Of a stretch of 64,000 bases of DNA, positions 1 to 10,204 are shown one piece after another; the first letter of the stretch is position 1; every line of letters starts with the position of its first letter. Where the stretch lies: the NCBI GenBank assembly GCA_013204025.1, contig JABMOW010000104.1, forward strand, positions 1 to 64,000, in the 5' to 3' direction. A model generated the notes under the pieces. That model ran no database searches. It saw nothing but the letters and a program-made list of their open reading frames with translations, and was not told the DNA's origin. The DNA is from Fidelibacterota bacterium (lineage in GTDB: Bacteria > Fidelibacterota > Marinisomatia > SCGC-AAA003-L08 > JACNLC01). Both the position numbers and the translations under genes were made by a program.

Positions 1-143
1 TGGGTGATCTGGTGTTATTTGTGGCATTCGTTCTGGGCGACGCAGAACCCACCGAAAACCAATTCCTCGCCGGAGATGTGAACTACTCTGGGCAAATAGA
101 TATTATTGATATTGTGATGGTGATATATGAAATTCTGGGGTAA
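1..143 (+). CDS. 3' end of a dockerin-tailed protein (partial)
   Basis: An open frame enters from the left edge (first full codon at base 3) and stops with TAA at 141-143. It encodes about 46 residues of a dockerin-type I-like module: a first helix (LVLFVAFVLGD), then the calcium-loop pattern GDVNYSGQIDIIDIV and a final helix. Such modules end many secreted proteins in this window. The body of the gene lies outside, so its function cannot be told. It is nearly the same as the end of the next gene (1718-1858) in both DNA and protein, which suggests two paralogous neighbours that share a duplicated or converted tail. Confidence 0.8.
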   Translation, partial: GDLVLFVAFVLGDAEPTENQFLAGDVNYSGQIDIIDIVMVIYEILG

Positions 144-241
144 ATGTGTAAAATGGTGATGCTCTACCTAATTTTATTAAATTCGAATAATTTTAGCCAA
201 TCTCAAAAAGTACTCTTACTGAAATAGGGGTGGAGGTAAAA

Positions 242-1858
242 ATGAAACGATTATTTTTTAAGCCAATTCTGGTATTACTCCTATCAATAGTATTGGTACA
301 TGCCCAAACTGATGATTATTACGAGGAAGTATTGACTCTGGGGGATTCGGGGATATGGCTTCAATTTGGATTAAATATATTTGCTTCAGGTGATGAGGTT
401 GTGATTTATGGTGAAGAAGCCTTACACTGCTATCAAATAGATAGTGGTAATTGGGTAGAATATCAAACAATCACAGAACCTGATGCATTTATTTACGGAC
501 GTCGATTTCAGTTTACAGAGGAATATCTGGTAGTAGGTGCTCCTGGAAATACCTTTGTTTATCCTGATAACTCAGGTGGTGAGGTATTTTTATACAAAAA
601 AGTAAGCGGATATTGGGTACCAGATACGGTGTTATCCACAAATGATGAGTTGATCTATGAATTTGGTGGGGACGTCTTTCTTGATTCTAATCGGATTGCA
701 ATAAAAGCAAAATCAGGTACTCATGGGAATTTTGAAACCGTAGTTTATGTCTTCGCTCTCGATGGTGGAAATTGGCTGGAAGAAACCGTAATACCAAATC
801 CTACAGGGAGTACTGGTTTTGGCTATAGCATAGCCATGGATGACGATACAATTTATATAGGAGATGGAAATTTCTATCACGATTACTACGGAGAATATAC
901 AGGCATTGTATATGAATATAGAAATGAAGGTGATTCATGGAATATGATTAACGCCATTGAGCCTTCCAGCCCGGTGGGAGAAAGTCAATTTGGTACACAT
1001 GTGTATAAAACCGGGAACTTATTATTCGTTGGTGCTTCAGGTCAGAATGTATCCAATGATTATCCAGGATATGTTTATGTATTTGAAAAAAGTGGAGATG
1101 ACTGGGTATTGTTGCAGCTATTATCTCCAAATGATGGCGCGCATCTAGATATTTTTGGAGCGTCTTTGACAGCGACCAACAATTTACTAGCTGTCGGGGC
1201 ACCTGCCAATGACGACGCAGGCAATGGTTCTGGATCAGTTTACATTTTTAGTAATTTGGATGGAGTGTGGCAGGAAATAAATAAAATAATTCCCACCGAT
1301 GCAAATTATGGTGATTTTTTTGGTGATAATGTAAGTATGACACAAGATTTTGTCTTTGTTAGTGCTCCATTAAAAAACGGTTTGGAAGGAGCTGTCTATG
1401 TCTACGATCCCCGCGACACTTCTCTCCACGCCAACTTCGCCGGTTATGTACGAAGCGGCAATGCACCGGTGACCGTCCAATTTACCTCTGTACCGCAGGG
1501 CAACCCCACCGCTTATGATTGGGACTTCAACAGCGACGGTTTTGTTGATTCCACCGAACCGAATCCGCAGTTTACCTACCAGATTGATGGTATCTATTCG
1601 GTCACCCTCACGGTTTACGATGAATCCGGTAGTGATGAAGAGGTAAAAATTGATTACATTCAAGTGGTATCAGACATCCTTTTCGGTGATGTAGACCAAA
1701 GTGGCTCACTTGATGTAGGTGATCTGGTGTTATTTGTGGCATTCGTTCTGGGCGATGCAGAACCCACCGAAGACCAGTTTCTCTCTGGAGACGTGAACTA
1801 CTCCGGGCAAATCGATATTATCGATATTGTGATGGTGATACACGAGATTCTGAATTAA
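242..1858 (+). CDS. Secreted FG-GAP/PKD protein with C-terminal dockerin-like module
   Basis: About 538 residues. The ATG at 242 is chosen because GGAGG lies about 5 bases upstream; a GTG at 230 is in frame but lacks such a site. Residues 1-21 form a signal peptide ending VHA. Residues about 25-390 hold repeated strands of the FG-GAP/integrin-alpha kind (FGYSIAMDDDTIYIG, FGTHVYKTGNLLFVGA, FGASLTATNNLLAVGAPA), which predicts a beta-propeller. A PKD domain follows (about 395-475; YDWDFNSDG, FTYQIDGIYSVTLTV), then a two-loop dockerin-like module (GDVDQSGSLDVGD and GDVNYSGQIDIID). The protein is probably exported and cell-surface or secreted; the ligand is unknown. The dockerin may be a sorting or anchoring tail, not a cellulosome part, since no cohesin is seen. 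Confidence 0.88.
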   Translation: MKRLFFKPILVLLLSIVLVHAQTDDYYEEVLTLGDSGIWLQFGLNIFASGDEVVIYGEEALHCYQIDSGNWVEYQTITEPDAFIYGRRFQFTEEYLVVGAPGNTFVYPDNSGGEVFLYKKVSGYWVPDTVLSTNDELIYEFGGDVFLDSNRIAIKAKSGTHGNFETVVYVFALDGGNWLEETVIPNPTGSTGFGYSIAMDDDTIYIGDGNFYHDYYGEYTGIVYEYRNEGDSWNMINAIEPSSPVGESQFGTHVYKTGNLLFVGASGQNVSNDYPGYVYVFEKSGDDWVLLQLLSPNDGAHLDIFGASLTATNNLLAVGAPANDDAGNGSGSVYIFSNLDGVWQEINKIIPTDANYGDFFGDNVSMTQDFVFVSAPLKNGLEGAVYVYDPRDTSLHANFAGYVRSGNAPVTVQFTSVPQGNPTAYDWDFNSDGFVDSTEPNPQFTYQIDGIYSVTLTVYDESGSDEEVKIDYIQVVSDILFGDVDQSGSLDVGDLVLFVAFVLGDAEPTEDQFLSGDVNYSGQIDIIDIVMVIHEILN

Positions 1859-2236
1859 AAATCAATAATTCTATTTTCAATGTCCACCTTTGGAGGGGGA
1901 TTCAGGGGGAGGATTCTTTACACTACTCAATTTTTTCATCAAGTTATTTCTCCACCCCCGTCCGGACACTACCGGACACCCCCGCCAGCGTGGGATAGAC
2001 AAAGCCCCGTCTGATCGGAGGGTAGGCAAAAGATAACGGTTTTTCCCATGCAGCTTCTTCTTTGCATACTCTGGGTGTTGGCGAGAGAATTTGAAGCAAA
2101 AAGTACTCTATCCCGACTTTAACAGATTGAAATACAGCCAGATAAACCCAGTGTTTTATGATTCTGGGATCATGTAATTTTTCCCCCTTGAAACTCGTCT
2201 ATTTTACCGGAAATTTTACAACCGATTGATCAATCC
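1859..2236. other. Intergenic stretch, no gene
   Basis: 378 bases between the dockerin gene and the MFS gene. No ORF with coding character on either strand. It holds a purine-rich run (GGAGGGGGATTCAGGGGGAGG, near 1891-1912) and a short direct repeat, CCGGACAC TA CCGGACAC, near 1963-1980. I see no convincing terminator with a T-tract and no recognisable promoter. Confidence 0.6.
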
Positions 2237-3682
2237 ATGAAATCTGCTTCATCTATACCACCTGATATAGGAATTTCTGCATCCACCAGCGAAGTGGAAA
2301 AGATCCGTTCTTCACTGAAAAATTCAGTTCGCGAAGGTACAGGTTGGGCGGTCATGATCGGTTTTGGTGAATCATACCTCGCCGCATTTGCCGAATTCCT
2401 GAAAGCGACCACATTCCAGATGGGTTTACTTACCAGCGTTCCTCAATTATTTTCGTCTTTACTACAGTTGTTTGCGGTAAAATCAACTCATGTCACACCG
2501 TCCCGCAAAAGGATTGTTGTGCTATCAGTTATTTTACAGGCAATGATGTGGCTGGTGATGATTGCTGTTTCTTACTTCACACAAAATGTGTATCTGTTTG
2601 TAGGGATGGTATCTTTGTATTTTATTTTCGGAGCGTTCTCCGTTCCCGCCTGGACATCATGGATGGGAGACCTGGTGCCGGAACGTATTCGAGGCAGATA
2701 CTTCGGTAAACGAAACCGCACTATCGGCATGATATCCACTATTTCAGTCATTACCGCAGGGATTATCCTGCACTATTTATCATCATGGAATACCTGGCAG
2801 GCATTTACGGTACTGTTCTCTATTGCATTCGTCGGACGATTGGTTTCAGCATTGATCCTTACCCAACAATATGAACCGAGTGTCGAACTTGAAACTCCCC
2901 GGAAATTTGGCTTCATTCCTTTTTTGAAAAAGATCACTCATGAAAACTTTGGTGTATTTTCGCTGTTTGTGATGGGGATGCTGTTCGCTGTTTATCTGGC
3001 AGTCCCACTATTTGTCATTCTCTGGTTACGGTTTTTACACTTCTCCTATTTCCAGTTTATGGCGATAATCGCAACCACGTCCATTTCCAGCTTTATAGCT
3101 ATGGGCTATTGGGGAAGATATGCCGATTTATATGGCAACCGGTGGGTGATGAACGCTTCCACCTGGATCATCATTCTTCTACCTGGCGTATGGGTGATTT
3201 TATATTTTATGCCACATGCATTTTCTTTCCCCATGGCTTTGTGCATTCAGGTATTTGGAGGTGCGTCTTGGGCGGGATTCAACCTCGGTTCAGCGAATTA
3301 CGTTTATGACAGCGTACCCAGAAAAGATCGTCTTCGTTATGTGTCATATCACAATGCCATGAAGGGCGTAGCAATTTTTGCAGGTAGTCTGATTGGCGGC
3401 TGGCTTGGCGGCCAATCCATTCATATCCCCGGATTGACAAGTGCGGTCCCAACCGGTATATTGGTTGTATTTGGATTGTCTACTTTACTTCGGTTTGTGG
3501 TTTTCCGGATGTATTTTTCACGCGTAAAAGAGGTCCGAGTTCAACGTGATATGCCCCCGCCACTTCGGTTTGCCGCGTTCGTACCCATGCAGGGCTTGGT
3601 AGTAGATCCCATCATTGGCTTGAACCGGACATTGCAACAATTCAGAGTCCGGTTACAAAAAATATGGCAGAACGTTGAATAA
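2237..3682 (+). CDS. Major facilitator superfamily transporter
   Basis: 481 residues, the usual length for a 12-helix MFS carrier. After a soluble N-terminus of about 35 residues come hydrophobic segments typical of the fold. A loop carrying GDLVPERIRGRYFGKRNR after the fourth hydrophobic segment resembles the MFS motif A-like loop, and the cytoplasmic loop between the two six-helix halves (about 215-240) is short. The substrate cannot be inferred. No Shine-Dalgarno sequence precedes the ATG at 2237, so the start could be slightly later. It stands alone, with 380 bases before it and about 190 before gltX. Confidence 0.85.
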   Translation: MKSASSIPPDIGISASTSEVEKIRSSLKNSVREGTGWAVMIGFGESYLAAFAEFLKATTFQMGLLTSVPQLFSSLLQLFAVKSTHVTPSRKRIVVLSVILQAMMWLVMIAVSYFTQNVYLFVGMVSLYFIFGAFSVPAWTSWMGDLVPERIRGRYFGKRNRTIGMISTISVITAGIILHYLSSWNTWQAFTVLFSIAFVGRLVSALILTQQYEPSVELETPRKFGFIPFLKKITHENFGVFSLFVMGMLFAVYLAVPLFVILWLRFLHFSYFQFMAIIATTSISSFIAMGYWGRYADLYGNRWVMNASTWIIILLPGVWVILYFMPHAFSFPMALCIQVFGGASWAGFNLGSANYVYDSVPRKDRLRYVSYHNAMKGVAIFAGSLIGGWLGGQSIHIPGLTSAVPTGILVVFGLSTLLRFVVFRMYFSRVKEVRVQRDMPPPLRFAAFVPMQGLVVDPIIGLNRTLQQFRVRLQKIWQNVE

Positions 3683-3873
3683 CGGCGATGCCCAAACAAC
3701 CGTCTGTCAATAATAAATGAATGATTAACCCTCGTATCATTAATTCCGTCTTTCGGACAGACTAATTCCATGTACTTTGTTCAAGACGGAACCGTAAATT
3801 TACCGCATGATTTTTACAAGTTTATATAAAATAGATATACCTAATTATGTTAAAAACTGATGTTGGAACGACG

Positions 3874-5298
3874 ATGATTAAAACCCGATTTGCACCCAGC
3901 CCCACAGGCTACCTTCATGTTGGCGGACTTCGAACCGCCCTGTTTAATTATTTATTTGCCCGAAAATACGGTGGTCAGTTTGTTCTTCGAATAGAAGATA
4001 CCGACCAGTCGAGGCAGGTAGAAGGTGCGGTAGAAAATCTGTTGAATACATTTACCCGACTTGGAATTGACTTTGATGAAGGTCCGACCCAGGGTGGAGA
4101 AAAAGGACCCTATTTTCAAAGCCAACGTCTGGATATTTATCATAAACACATACAACTATTGCTGGATGCGAATACTGCATATCCCTGTTTTTGTTCAGAG
4201 GATCGCCTCAAAGAAGTTCGAGCAAAACGACAAGCTGAAAAATTGAACACACCCTATGACCGTCATTGTGTATCGATTCCACAGAATCTTGCGATTGAGA
4301 TGATGAAATCTCAACCCTACGTGATCAGGCTGAAATCACCCGAAAGCGAAACCGTATCTTTCAAAGATGCTGTCCGTGGAGAAGTGTCGTTTAATTCTGA
4401 TGAAATCGACGATCAGGTGCTGATGAAAACCGATGGATTTCCCACATATCATTTTGCCAATGTGGTAGATGATCACCTCATGGGAATCACTCATGTGATT
4501 CGGGGTGAAGAATGGCTGCCATCAACACCAAAGCATGTCCTTTTGTACCGGTATTTTGGATGGACTCTGCCGACGTTTGCACATCTACCGTTGTTGCTGA
4601 ATCCGGATCGGTCGAAACTTTCCAAGCGACAAGGTGATGTGGCGGTTGAGGATTATTTGGCAAAGGGATACCTGCCAGAAGCGTTGCTGAATTTTGTAGC
4701 ATTACTGGGGTGGAATCCAGGTGACGACCGGGAAATATTCAGCATCGCACAACTTGAGCAGGAATTCAGTATCGATCGGATACAGAAATCTGGTGCTGTT
4801 TTCGACGTGGAAAAATTGAAATGGATGAACGGTGCCTATCTCAAGGATTTACCCCTTGAAAAATTGTCAGAAATTGCCAGACCATATTTTAAAGATGCCG
4901 GTCTGGAAATCCCGGATGAAACCACTTACCAGAAAATAGTGGATTTTGCCAGAAAACGGATTTCTCTGATGACAGAGATTGTTTCGGAATCATCCATGTT
5001 TTATCAACTTCCGGAATTTTCGCCAGAAGATCTAGACTTACTTCGGAAAAAATCATCCAAAACCGTCCTGCAGTATTGGTTGGATCAGGTTCCCCGAAAA
5101 CCGGTATGGACTGAAGGAGAAATTAAAGAACTGCTAAAGTCAACAACGCAGGATTTTCAGGTTAAGGGGCGGGATTTATATTTTCCGTTGAGGCTTGCAC
5201 TCTATGGAAGCTGTCACGGTCCTGATATCCCCGCACTGATCGATATTTTAGGCACGGATGAGGCTACCGTCCGATTAACCCGGGCACTTCAAAAATAA
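3874..5298 (+). CDS. gltX: Glutamyl-tRNA synthetase
   Basis: Charges tRNA-Glu with glutamate in the cytoplasm. It is a class I synthetase with the HIGH-type motif ([19 protein letters not shown]) at the very N-terminus and the KMSKS-type loop KLSKRQG; the anticodon-binding helical domain fills the last third. The ATG at 3874 is preferred because the family begins directly with (K)TRFAPSPTG; an ATG at 3847 would add nine residues unlike the family. Neither has a strong ribosome site. Length (about 474) is normal. glnS follows after 10 bases, so the two are probably co-transcribed, and a tRNA-Glu gene lies 10 kb downstream. Confidence 0.96.
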   Translation: MIKTRFAPSPTGYLHVGGLRTALFNYLFARKYGGQFVLRIEDTDQSRQVEGAVENLLNTFTRLGIDFDEGPTQGGEKGPYFQSQRLDIYHKHIQLLLDANTAYPCFCSEDRLKEVRAKRQAEKLNTPYDRHCVSIPQNLAIEMMKSQPYVIRLKSPESETVSFKDAVRGEVSFNSDEIDDQVLMKTDGFPTYHFANVVDDHLMGITHVIRGEEWLPSTPKHVLLYRYFGWTLPTFAHLPLLLNPDRSKLSKRQGDVAVEDYLAKGYLPEALLNFVALLGWNPGDDREIFSIAQLEQEFSIDRIQKSGAVFDVEKLKWMNGAYLKDLPLEKLSEIARPYFKDAGLEIPDETTYQKIVDFARKRISLMTEIVSESSMFYQLPEFSPEDLDLLRKKSSKTVLQYWLDQVPRKPVWTEGEIKELLKSTTQDFQVKGRDLYFPLRLALYGSCHGPDIPALIDILGTDEATVRLTRALQK

Positions 5299-5308
5299 CA
5301 GGAAAAAT

Positions 5309-6985
5309 ATGAGCGATTCAACAACAGCAACAAATTTCATACTCGATATTATTAACAATGATTTGAAAACCGAAAAATACGACAATCGAGTGCATACACG
5401 ATTTCCTCCCGAACCCAATGGATATTTGCATATCGGGCATGCTGCCTCAATCTGTCTGAATTTCGGAATAGCCAGGGATTATGAAGGTGGAAAATGTAAT
5501 CTCCGTTTTGATGATACAAATCCCATTAAAGAAGAACAGGAATTTGTAGATTCTATTATCCAAGACGTGAAGTGGTTGGGCTTCGACTGGGAAGATCGGT
5601 TGTTTTTTGCATCAGACTATTTCGATCAGATGTATGAATATGCCGTACAATTGGTGAAATCTGGACATGCGTATGTGGATGATCAGACCGGTGATCAGAT
5701 CCGCCAAACCCGGGGTACTTTGAAAGAACCCGGAATTGAGAGTCCCTTTCGTAACCGCACACCAGAAGAGAATCTGGATTTGCTTACCCGGATGAAAGCA
5801 GGAGAATTTGAGGAGGGATCAAGAGTCCTCCGAGCGAAAATTGATATGACATCACCCAATATGAATATGCGCGACCCGGCCATGTACCGAATCCTTTATC
5901 GATCACATCATCGTACCGGAAATAAATGGTGCCTATACCCAATGTACGATTGGGCGCATGGGTTGGAGGATTCCATCGAGAAAATCACCCATTCAATCTG
6001 TACTTTGGAATTTGAAGATCATCGCCCGCTGTATGATTGGTTCCTCATCGCTTTAGGTGCGTACAGACCTCAGCAAATAGAATTCGCTAGAATAAACGTG
6101 AATTATACGGTGACCAGCAAACGAAAGCTAATGCAGTTGGTGACTGAAAAACATGTACAGGGATGGGATGATCCACGGATGCCTACTATCTCTGGGCTTC
6201 GTCGTCGGGGATATACTCCCGAATCGATTCAGATATTTTGTGAACGTGTGGGCATCAATAAACGGGACGGCGTCAGCGACATAGCGCTTCTGGATCATTG
6301 CTACCGGGAAGAAATGAATAACAGCGCCAAGAGGGTCATGGCCGTGCTGGATCCAATAAAACTGATCATTACCAATTACCCTGAAAATCATGTAGAAATG
6401 TTATCTTCGGAAAATAATCCTGAAGACCCGGAGGCAGGTACTCGCCAGATCCCATTTACGCGGGAGTTATACATCGAGCGCACGGATTTTATGGAAGACC
6501 CGCCAAAAAAATACTTCAGGCTTGCACTCGGGAAAGAGGTTCGGCTGAAGCAAGCATATTATGTAACCTGTGAATCCGTAGTAAAAGACAAAGACGGTAA
6601 TATTTTAGAGATACATTGTGTTTATGATCCGAATACCAAAGGTGGGTGGTCACAAGATGGACGAAAAGTCCGCGGGACTCTTCATTGGGTATCGGTTGAC
6701 CATGCCCTGGATGCAGAAGTGAGAGTATACGAACACCTGTTTTTGAAAGAAAATCCGAACGATGCTGAAGAAGGAAAAGACTTCATTTCAAATCTGAATC
6801 CAAACTCACTTAACATTCTAGCCGGGTGTAAAGTTGAACAAAGCCTAAAAGATGCAACTGTTGAAGAAAAATACCAATTTTTACGCCATGGGTATTTCTG
6901 CGTGGATAAAGATTCAAATTCTGATCTACTTGTGTTCAACAGAACAGTACCCTTGAGAGATAGTTGGGCAAAAAAGGGGAAGTAA
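5309..6985 (+). CDS. glnS: Glutaminyl-tRNA synthetase
   Basis: Charges tRNA-Gln directly with glutamine. 558 residues, close to the E. coli enzyme. Class I signatures: [13 protein letters not shown] at about 33-45 and the KMSKS-type loop VTSKRKL, followed by a two-barrel anticodon-binding region. It sits 10 bases behind gltX, and a tRNA-Gln(TTG) gene lies 1 kb downstream past ispE. Its presence implies that this organism need not make Gln-tRNA only by transamidation. In many bacteria glnS is considered an acquisition from eukaryote-like sources, so its pairing with gltX is of mild interest. Confidence 0.96.
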   Translation: MSDSTTATNFILDIINNDLKTEKYDNRVHTRFPPEPNGYLHIGHAASICLNFGIARDYEGGKCNLRFDDTNPIKEEQEFVDSIIQDVKWLGFDWEDRLFFASDYFDQMYEYAVQLVKSGHAYVDDQTGDQIRQTRGTLKEPGIESPFRNRTPEENLDLLTRMKAGEFEEGSRVLRAKIDMTSPNMNMRDPAMYRILYRSHHRTGNKWCLYPMYDWAHGLEDSIEKITHSICTLEFEDHRPLYDWFLIALGAYRPQQIEFARINVNYTVTSKRKLMQLVTEKHVQGWDDPRMPTISGLRRRGYTPESIQIFCERVGINKRDGVSDIALLDHCYREEMNNSAKRVMAVLDPIKLIITNYPENHVEMLSSENNPEDPEAGTRQIPFTRELYIERTDFMEDPPKKYFRLALGKEVRLKQAYYVTCESVVKDKDGNILEIHCVYDPNTKGGWSQDGRKVRGTLHWVSVDHALDAEVRVYEHLFLKENPNDAEEGKDFISNLNPNSLNILAGCKVEQSLKDATVEEKYQFLRHGYFCVDKDSNSDLLVFNRTVPLRDSWAKKGK

Positions 6986-7035
6986 TCAATTAATTATCTG
7001 ACGAAAACTCTGTCAGGGTTACTTCCAAAAGAACT

Positions 7036-7902
7036 ATGACAAGCACACACAATACAGTCACTACTATAAAAGCTTTTGCCAAGATAAATCTGGGTTTAAA
7101 GATTACCGGCAGGTTATCCAATGGATATCATACGCTTTACAGTCTATTTTTGGAAATTGATCTTGCGGATCATCTGCATTTCGAAATCCTACCTGAACCG
7201 GATATCACAGTTACTACCGAAGGCATACCTATCCAGAAAGATGCGGTCAATCTGTGTGAAAAAGCAGCTCGAATCATCTGTCAAAACCACCCGGTTTCAT
7301 CAGGTGTCCACATACATCTGGATAAACACATTCCCATCGGTGCAGGTCTCGGAGGGGGATCCAGTGATGCAGGGACGACCATCAAAGTCCTTTCTGCTCT
7401 GTGGGGTCTGAACTTACCACTAAACGAGCAGATCCGTTTGGCATCAATGGTTGGGGCGGATGTCCCATTTTTTATTCAGGGCGGTCTACAGTTGGCTGAA
7501 AATACCGGAGATCATTTGACAGCAGTTGATGATGAGCCTTTACGGTCTTTACACTTTGTGCTGGTAAAACCGGATTTTGAAGTCTCCACACCATGGGCAT
7601 ATGAGCAGATAAAAACATATTTGAAACTTCCAACGAACATTAATAGATTTGCGCCCCTTTCAGAGCCACTGAATTGGGCGTTATTTGAAAACGATTTTGA
7701 ACGGGTCATCGTATCGACATATCCAGAGCTGGCAGAGATCAAGGAGGAATTACTTCTCCGAAACGCCGTTTTCGCCAGTCTGTCGGGTAGCGGTTCGACT
7801 GTGTATGGTATTTTTGATGACCGGGAAAAAGCATTGCAAGCCTCTGCTTATTTTTCATCCCAATCCTTCTGGACTGCAAGTACCAGACCCGTCCATCGCT
7901 AA
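7036..7902 (+). CDS. ispE: 4-diphosphocytidyl-2-C-methyl-D-erythritol kinase
   Basis: Phosphorylates CDP-methylerythritol in the non-mevalonate (MEP) isoprenoid pathway. 288 residues, normal for IspE. It begins with the GHMP-kinase N-terminal pattern AFAKINLGLKITGRLSNGYH and has the glycine-rich ATP loop PIGAGLGGGSSDAG at about 97-110, followed by GADVPFF; the C-terminal GHMP motif (ASLSGSGSTVYGIF) lies near 248-261. The ATG at 7036 gives the expected short N-terminus. The window thus points to MEP-type isoprenoid synthesis. It sits between glnS and tRNA-Gln on the same strand. Confidence 0.95.
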   Translation: MTSTHNTVTTIKAFAKINLGLKITGRLSNGYHTLYSLFLEIDLADHLHFEILPEPDITVTTEGIPIQKDAVNLCEKAARIICQNHPVSSGVHIHLDKHIPIGAGLGGGSSDAGTTIKVLSALWGLNLPLNEQIRLASMVGADVPFFIQGGLQLAENTGDHLTAVDDEPLRSLHFVLVKPDFEVSTPWAYEQIKTYLKLPTNINRFAPLSEPLNWALFENDFERVIVSTYPELAEIKEELLLRNAVFASLSGSGSTVYGIFDDREKALQASAYFSSQSFWTASTRPVHR

Positions 7903-7939
7903 TATTACACAGAAACATCACCGGTTTACCGGTTAATAT

Positions 7940-7969
7940 AAGCCACCTATTAGGTGTTAGGCTTGTTTT
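7940..7969 (+). terminator. Possible terminator between ispE and tRNA-Gln
   Basis: A bulged hairpin, AAGCC / GGCTT with an inner ACCT / AGGT, is followed by GTTTT. The T-tract is short and runs into the first base of the tRNA, so this may equally be processing structure. Confidence 0.35.
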
Positions 7970-8039
7970 GGGGGATCGTTCAATGGTAGGACACCAGGTT
8001 TTGGATCTGGTTATCGGGGTTCAACTCCCTGTCCCCCAG
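7969..8039 (+). tRNA. tRNA-Gln (anticodon TTG)
   Basis: The cloverleaf folds fully by eye: acceptor TGGGGGA/TCCCCCA (with the U1-A72 pair typical of bacterial tRNA-Gln), D-arm GTTC/GGAC, anticodon arm CCAGG/TCTGG with loop TTTTGGA (anticodon TTG at 8001-8003), T-arm CGGGG/CCCTG with loop TTCAACT, and discriminator G at 8039. CCA is not encoded. The 3' end lies two bases before the ATG of prs, so the tRNA and prs are very likely on one transcript. Confidence 0.95.
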
Positions 8040-8041
8040 CT

Positions 8042-8971
8042 ATGAAACTATTTTCAGGCAGATCAAACAAGGTATTGGCTCAAAGAATTGCAGATTATCT
8101 GCAGTTACCTTTGGGTAAATTATCGATTTTTAATTTCAGCGATGGTGAAATCGGCGTTGCATTTGATGAAAACATCCGCAACGAAGATGTTTACATTATC
8201 CAATCCACCAATCCTCCTGCAGAAAACATTATTGAACTCATGCTGCTGCTGGATGCTGCCCGTCGAGCATCCGCCCATAAAGTGATTGCCGTTATCCCCT
8301 ATTTCGGATATGGAAGGCAGGACCGGAAACACGCACCCAGAGTCGCTATTTCTGCACGGATGATGATGGATATGATCACCGCAGCTGGTGTGGATCGTAT
8401 CATTACCATGGATCTCCACTCATCACAAATACAGGGATTCGCGAATCTACCCTTCGATCACCTATACTCCCGAATTGCACTTTTGGACCGCTTAAGACAA
8501 CTGAATATGGATGCCAATAACGGCGTGGTTCTTGCCCCAGATATGGGAAGTGCCAAAATGAGCCAGTCTTATGCAGAAAAATTAGGAGTTGGATTTGCGT
8601 TGATTGATAAGCGTAGACCACGCCCCAATGAAGCCAAAATTGCCAATCTTGTGGGTGATTTAGAAAATAAACATGTGTTGATCATTGATGATATGATTGA
8701 CACGGCAGGAACCATTTGTAACGCTGCTGAAATCGCAATAGAAAAAGGTGCTATGGATGTAATTTGCGTTGCCACACACGCCGTGTTTTCGGGAAAAGCT
8801 ATTGAAAGGCTTTCATCATCCCCAATTGAAAAAATTATCGTATGCGATACCATTCCAATACCGGAAGATAAAAAATTAGATAAATTTGAGATCATCTCGG
8901 TTGGAACCGTTTTTGGAGAGTCGATCAAAAGAATCAACTCAGGACAATCACTGAGCTCTATGTTTAAATAA
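8042..8971 (+). CDS. prs: Ribose-phosphate pyrophosphokinase
   Basis: Makes PRPP from ribose 5-phosphate and ATP for nucleotide, histidine and tryptophan synthesis. 309 residues, standard for class I enzymes. The family start MKLFSGRSN is at the first codon; YFGYGRQDRK (ATP/flexible region) and the PRPP-binding loop VLIIDDMIDTAGT are present. The ATG lies two bases after the tRNA-Gln discriminator, so there is no room for a Shine-Dalgarno site outside the tRNA. Translation must start on a transcript processed at the tRNA 3' end or use an unusual initiation. rplY and pth follow closely. Confidence 0.97.
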   Translation: MKLFSGRSNKVLAQRIADYLQLPLGKLSIFNFSDGEIGVAFDENIRNEDVYIIQSTNPPAENIIELMLLLDAARRASAHKVIAVIPYFGYGRQDRKHAPRVAISARMMMDMITAAGVDRIITMDLHSSQIQGFANLPFDHLYSRIALLDRLRQLNMDANNGVVLAPDMGSAKMSQSYAEKLGVGFALIDKRRPRPNEAKIANLVGDLENKHVLIIDDMIDTAGTICNAAEIAIEKGAMDVICVATHAVFSGKAIERLSSSPIEKIIVCDTIPIPEDKKLDKFEIISVGTVFGESIKRINSGQSLSSMFK

Positions 8972-8993
8972 AGACATTATTAAGGAAATTAAA

Positions 8994-9629
8994 ATGACAA
9001 CAGAATATAAATTAGAAGTATTTAAGCGCGAGGGAGAAGGAAAGAAATATTTAAGATCTCTCCGACGTGACAACAAAGTACCGGGGATCTACTACTCCCA
9101 TGCATCAAAGGAAAGTATTCCGTTTTTGATGGATAAAAAAGATATGCTGAAAGCCATGAAGGCCGAAGTGCATTTGTATAAAGTTAGCGTTGGTGGACGA
9201 CTGCGTTCCGCGATCTTTAAGGAAGTCCAGTTTCACCCCGTCACAGATGAAGTTATCCACGTAGACCTGTATGGCGTTCGCATGGACGAGTTGATCGACT
9301 TTAAAGTATCATTGCATTTAATTGGTATACCCGAAGGCGTGTCCGTTGAAGGCGGCCATTTATCACATCTGCAGCAGGAACTTGATATTCGCTGTCTCCC
9401 GGCTGACATTCCTAATGTCATTGAGATTGATGTGACAGAGTTAAGAAAGGGTGAAAGTATTCACGTCAGTGATCTGACCATCCCGGATAACGTTGAGTGT
9501 GTTACTCCTGCTGATGTAACAGTTGCGAGCATTATCCACGGAATGAAAGCTGAAGAAACAATTCTGGACGATGAAGAAGAAGAAGACACAGCATTTGAAG
9601 AAGAAGCTCCAGAAACAACTGAAGAGTAA
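8994..9629 (+). CDS. rplY: Large ribosomal subunit protein bL25, long (CTC) form
   Basis: Binds 5S rRNA. 211 residues: the N-terminal L25 barrel (about 1-90) and the TL5/CTC C-terminal beta domain (about 95-180). A strongly acidic tail of about 25 residues rich in Glu and Asp follows. AAGGAAA lies upstream of the ATG. Located between prs and pth, the conserved prs-rplY-pth order found in many bacteria, so co-transcription is likely. Confidence 0.95.
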   Translation: MTTEYKLEVFKREGEGKKYLRSLRRDNKVPGIYYSHASKESIPFLMDKKDMLKAMKAEVHLYKVSVGGRLRSAIFKEVQFHPVTDEVIHVDLYGVRMDELIDFKVSLHLIGIPEGVSVEGGHLSHLQQELDIRCLPADIPNVIEIDVTELRKGESIHVSDLTIPDNVECVTPADVTVASIIHGMKAEETILDDEEEEDTAFEEEAPETTEE

Positions 9630-9640
9630 CCCCAAAAACA

Positions 9641-10204
9641 TTGAATCTCATTGCAGCACTTGGCAATCCCGGCAGGAAATACGAGCACACAAAACACAAT
9701 TTTGGATTTTGGGTGGCTAATCGTTTTGCCGAACGAAAACAAATCTCGTTTCGGGCTGGGAAAGGGCAGTACGTTTTTACCCAACTTTCAGGGCAGTTCG
9801 TTTTGTTAAAACCGACTACTTACATGAATGACAGCGGTATGGCTGTAAGTGCTGCCTCTCGATATTTTGATATTGAGATGGAAGATATTCTTTTGGTGTA
9901 CGACGATATTGACCTCCCCCTGGGAACAATGAGATTTCGATCAGAAGGAGGAACCGGCGGCCACAAAGGCGTAGAATCCATCATTTATCATTTGCAGTCA
10001 GATGCTATGCCTCGGTTAAGACTTGGGATTGCCACAGACTCACCCATGCGACCTGCAGAACACTATGTGCTTCAACCCTTTAACGCATCTTCAAAAAAAC
10101 AGGTGCCGGAAGTCATTGAACAGGCTTGTGATGGGATTGATCATTATCTGCAAAACGGAATTACTGAAACTATGAATCAATTTAATCGAAAAGGAACGGT
10201 GTAA
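9641..10204 (+). CDS. pth: Peptidyl-tRNA hydrolase
   Basis: Cleaves peptidyl-tRNAs released from stalled ribosomes. 187 residues, typical. The catalytic-His region HTKHNFGFWV is near the N-terminus, and TTYMNDSG and the active-site loop VYDDIDLP (Asp) near 90 are present, with the GGTGGHKGVESI motif after it. The start is a TTG at 9641, which gives the family N-terminus MNLIAALGNPG; no ATG is available upstream in frame. It follows rplY by 11 bases, and its stop is directly adjacent to the hppA start codon. Confidence 0.95.
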   Translation: MNLIAALGNPGRKYEHTKHNFGFWVANRFAERKQISFRAGKGQYVFTQLSGQFVLLKPTTYMNDSGMAVSAASRYFDIEMEDILLVYDDIDLPLGTMRFRSEGGTGGHKGVESIIYHLQSDAMPRLRLGIATDSPMRPAEHYVLQPFNASSKKQVPEVIEQACDGIDHYLQNGITETMNQFNRKGTV

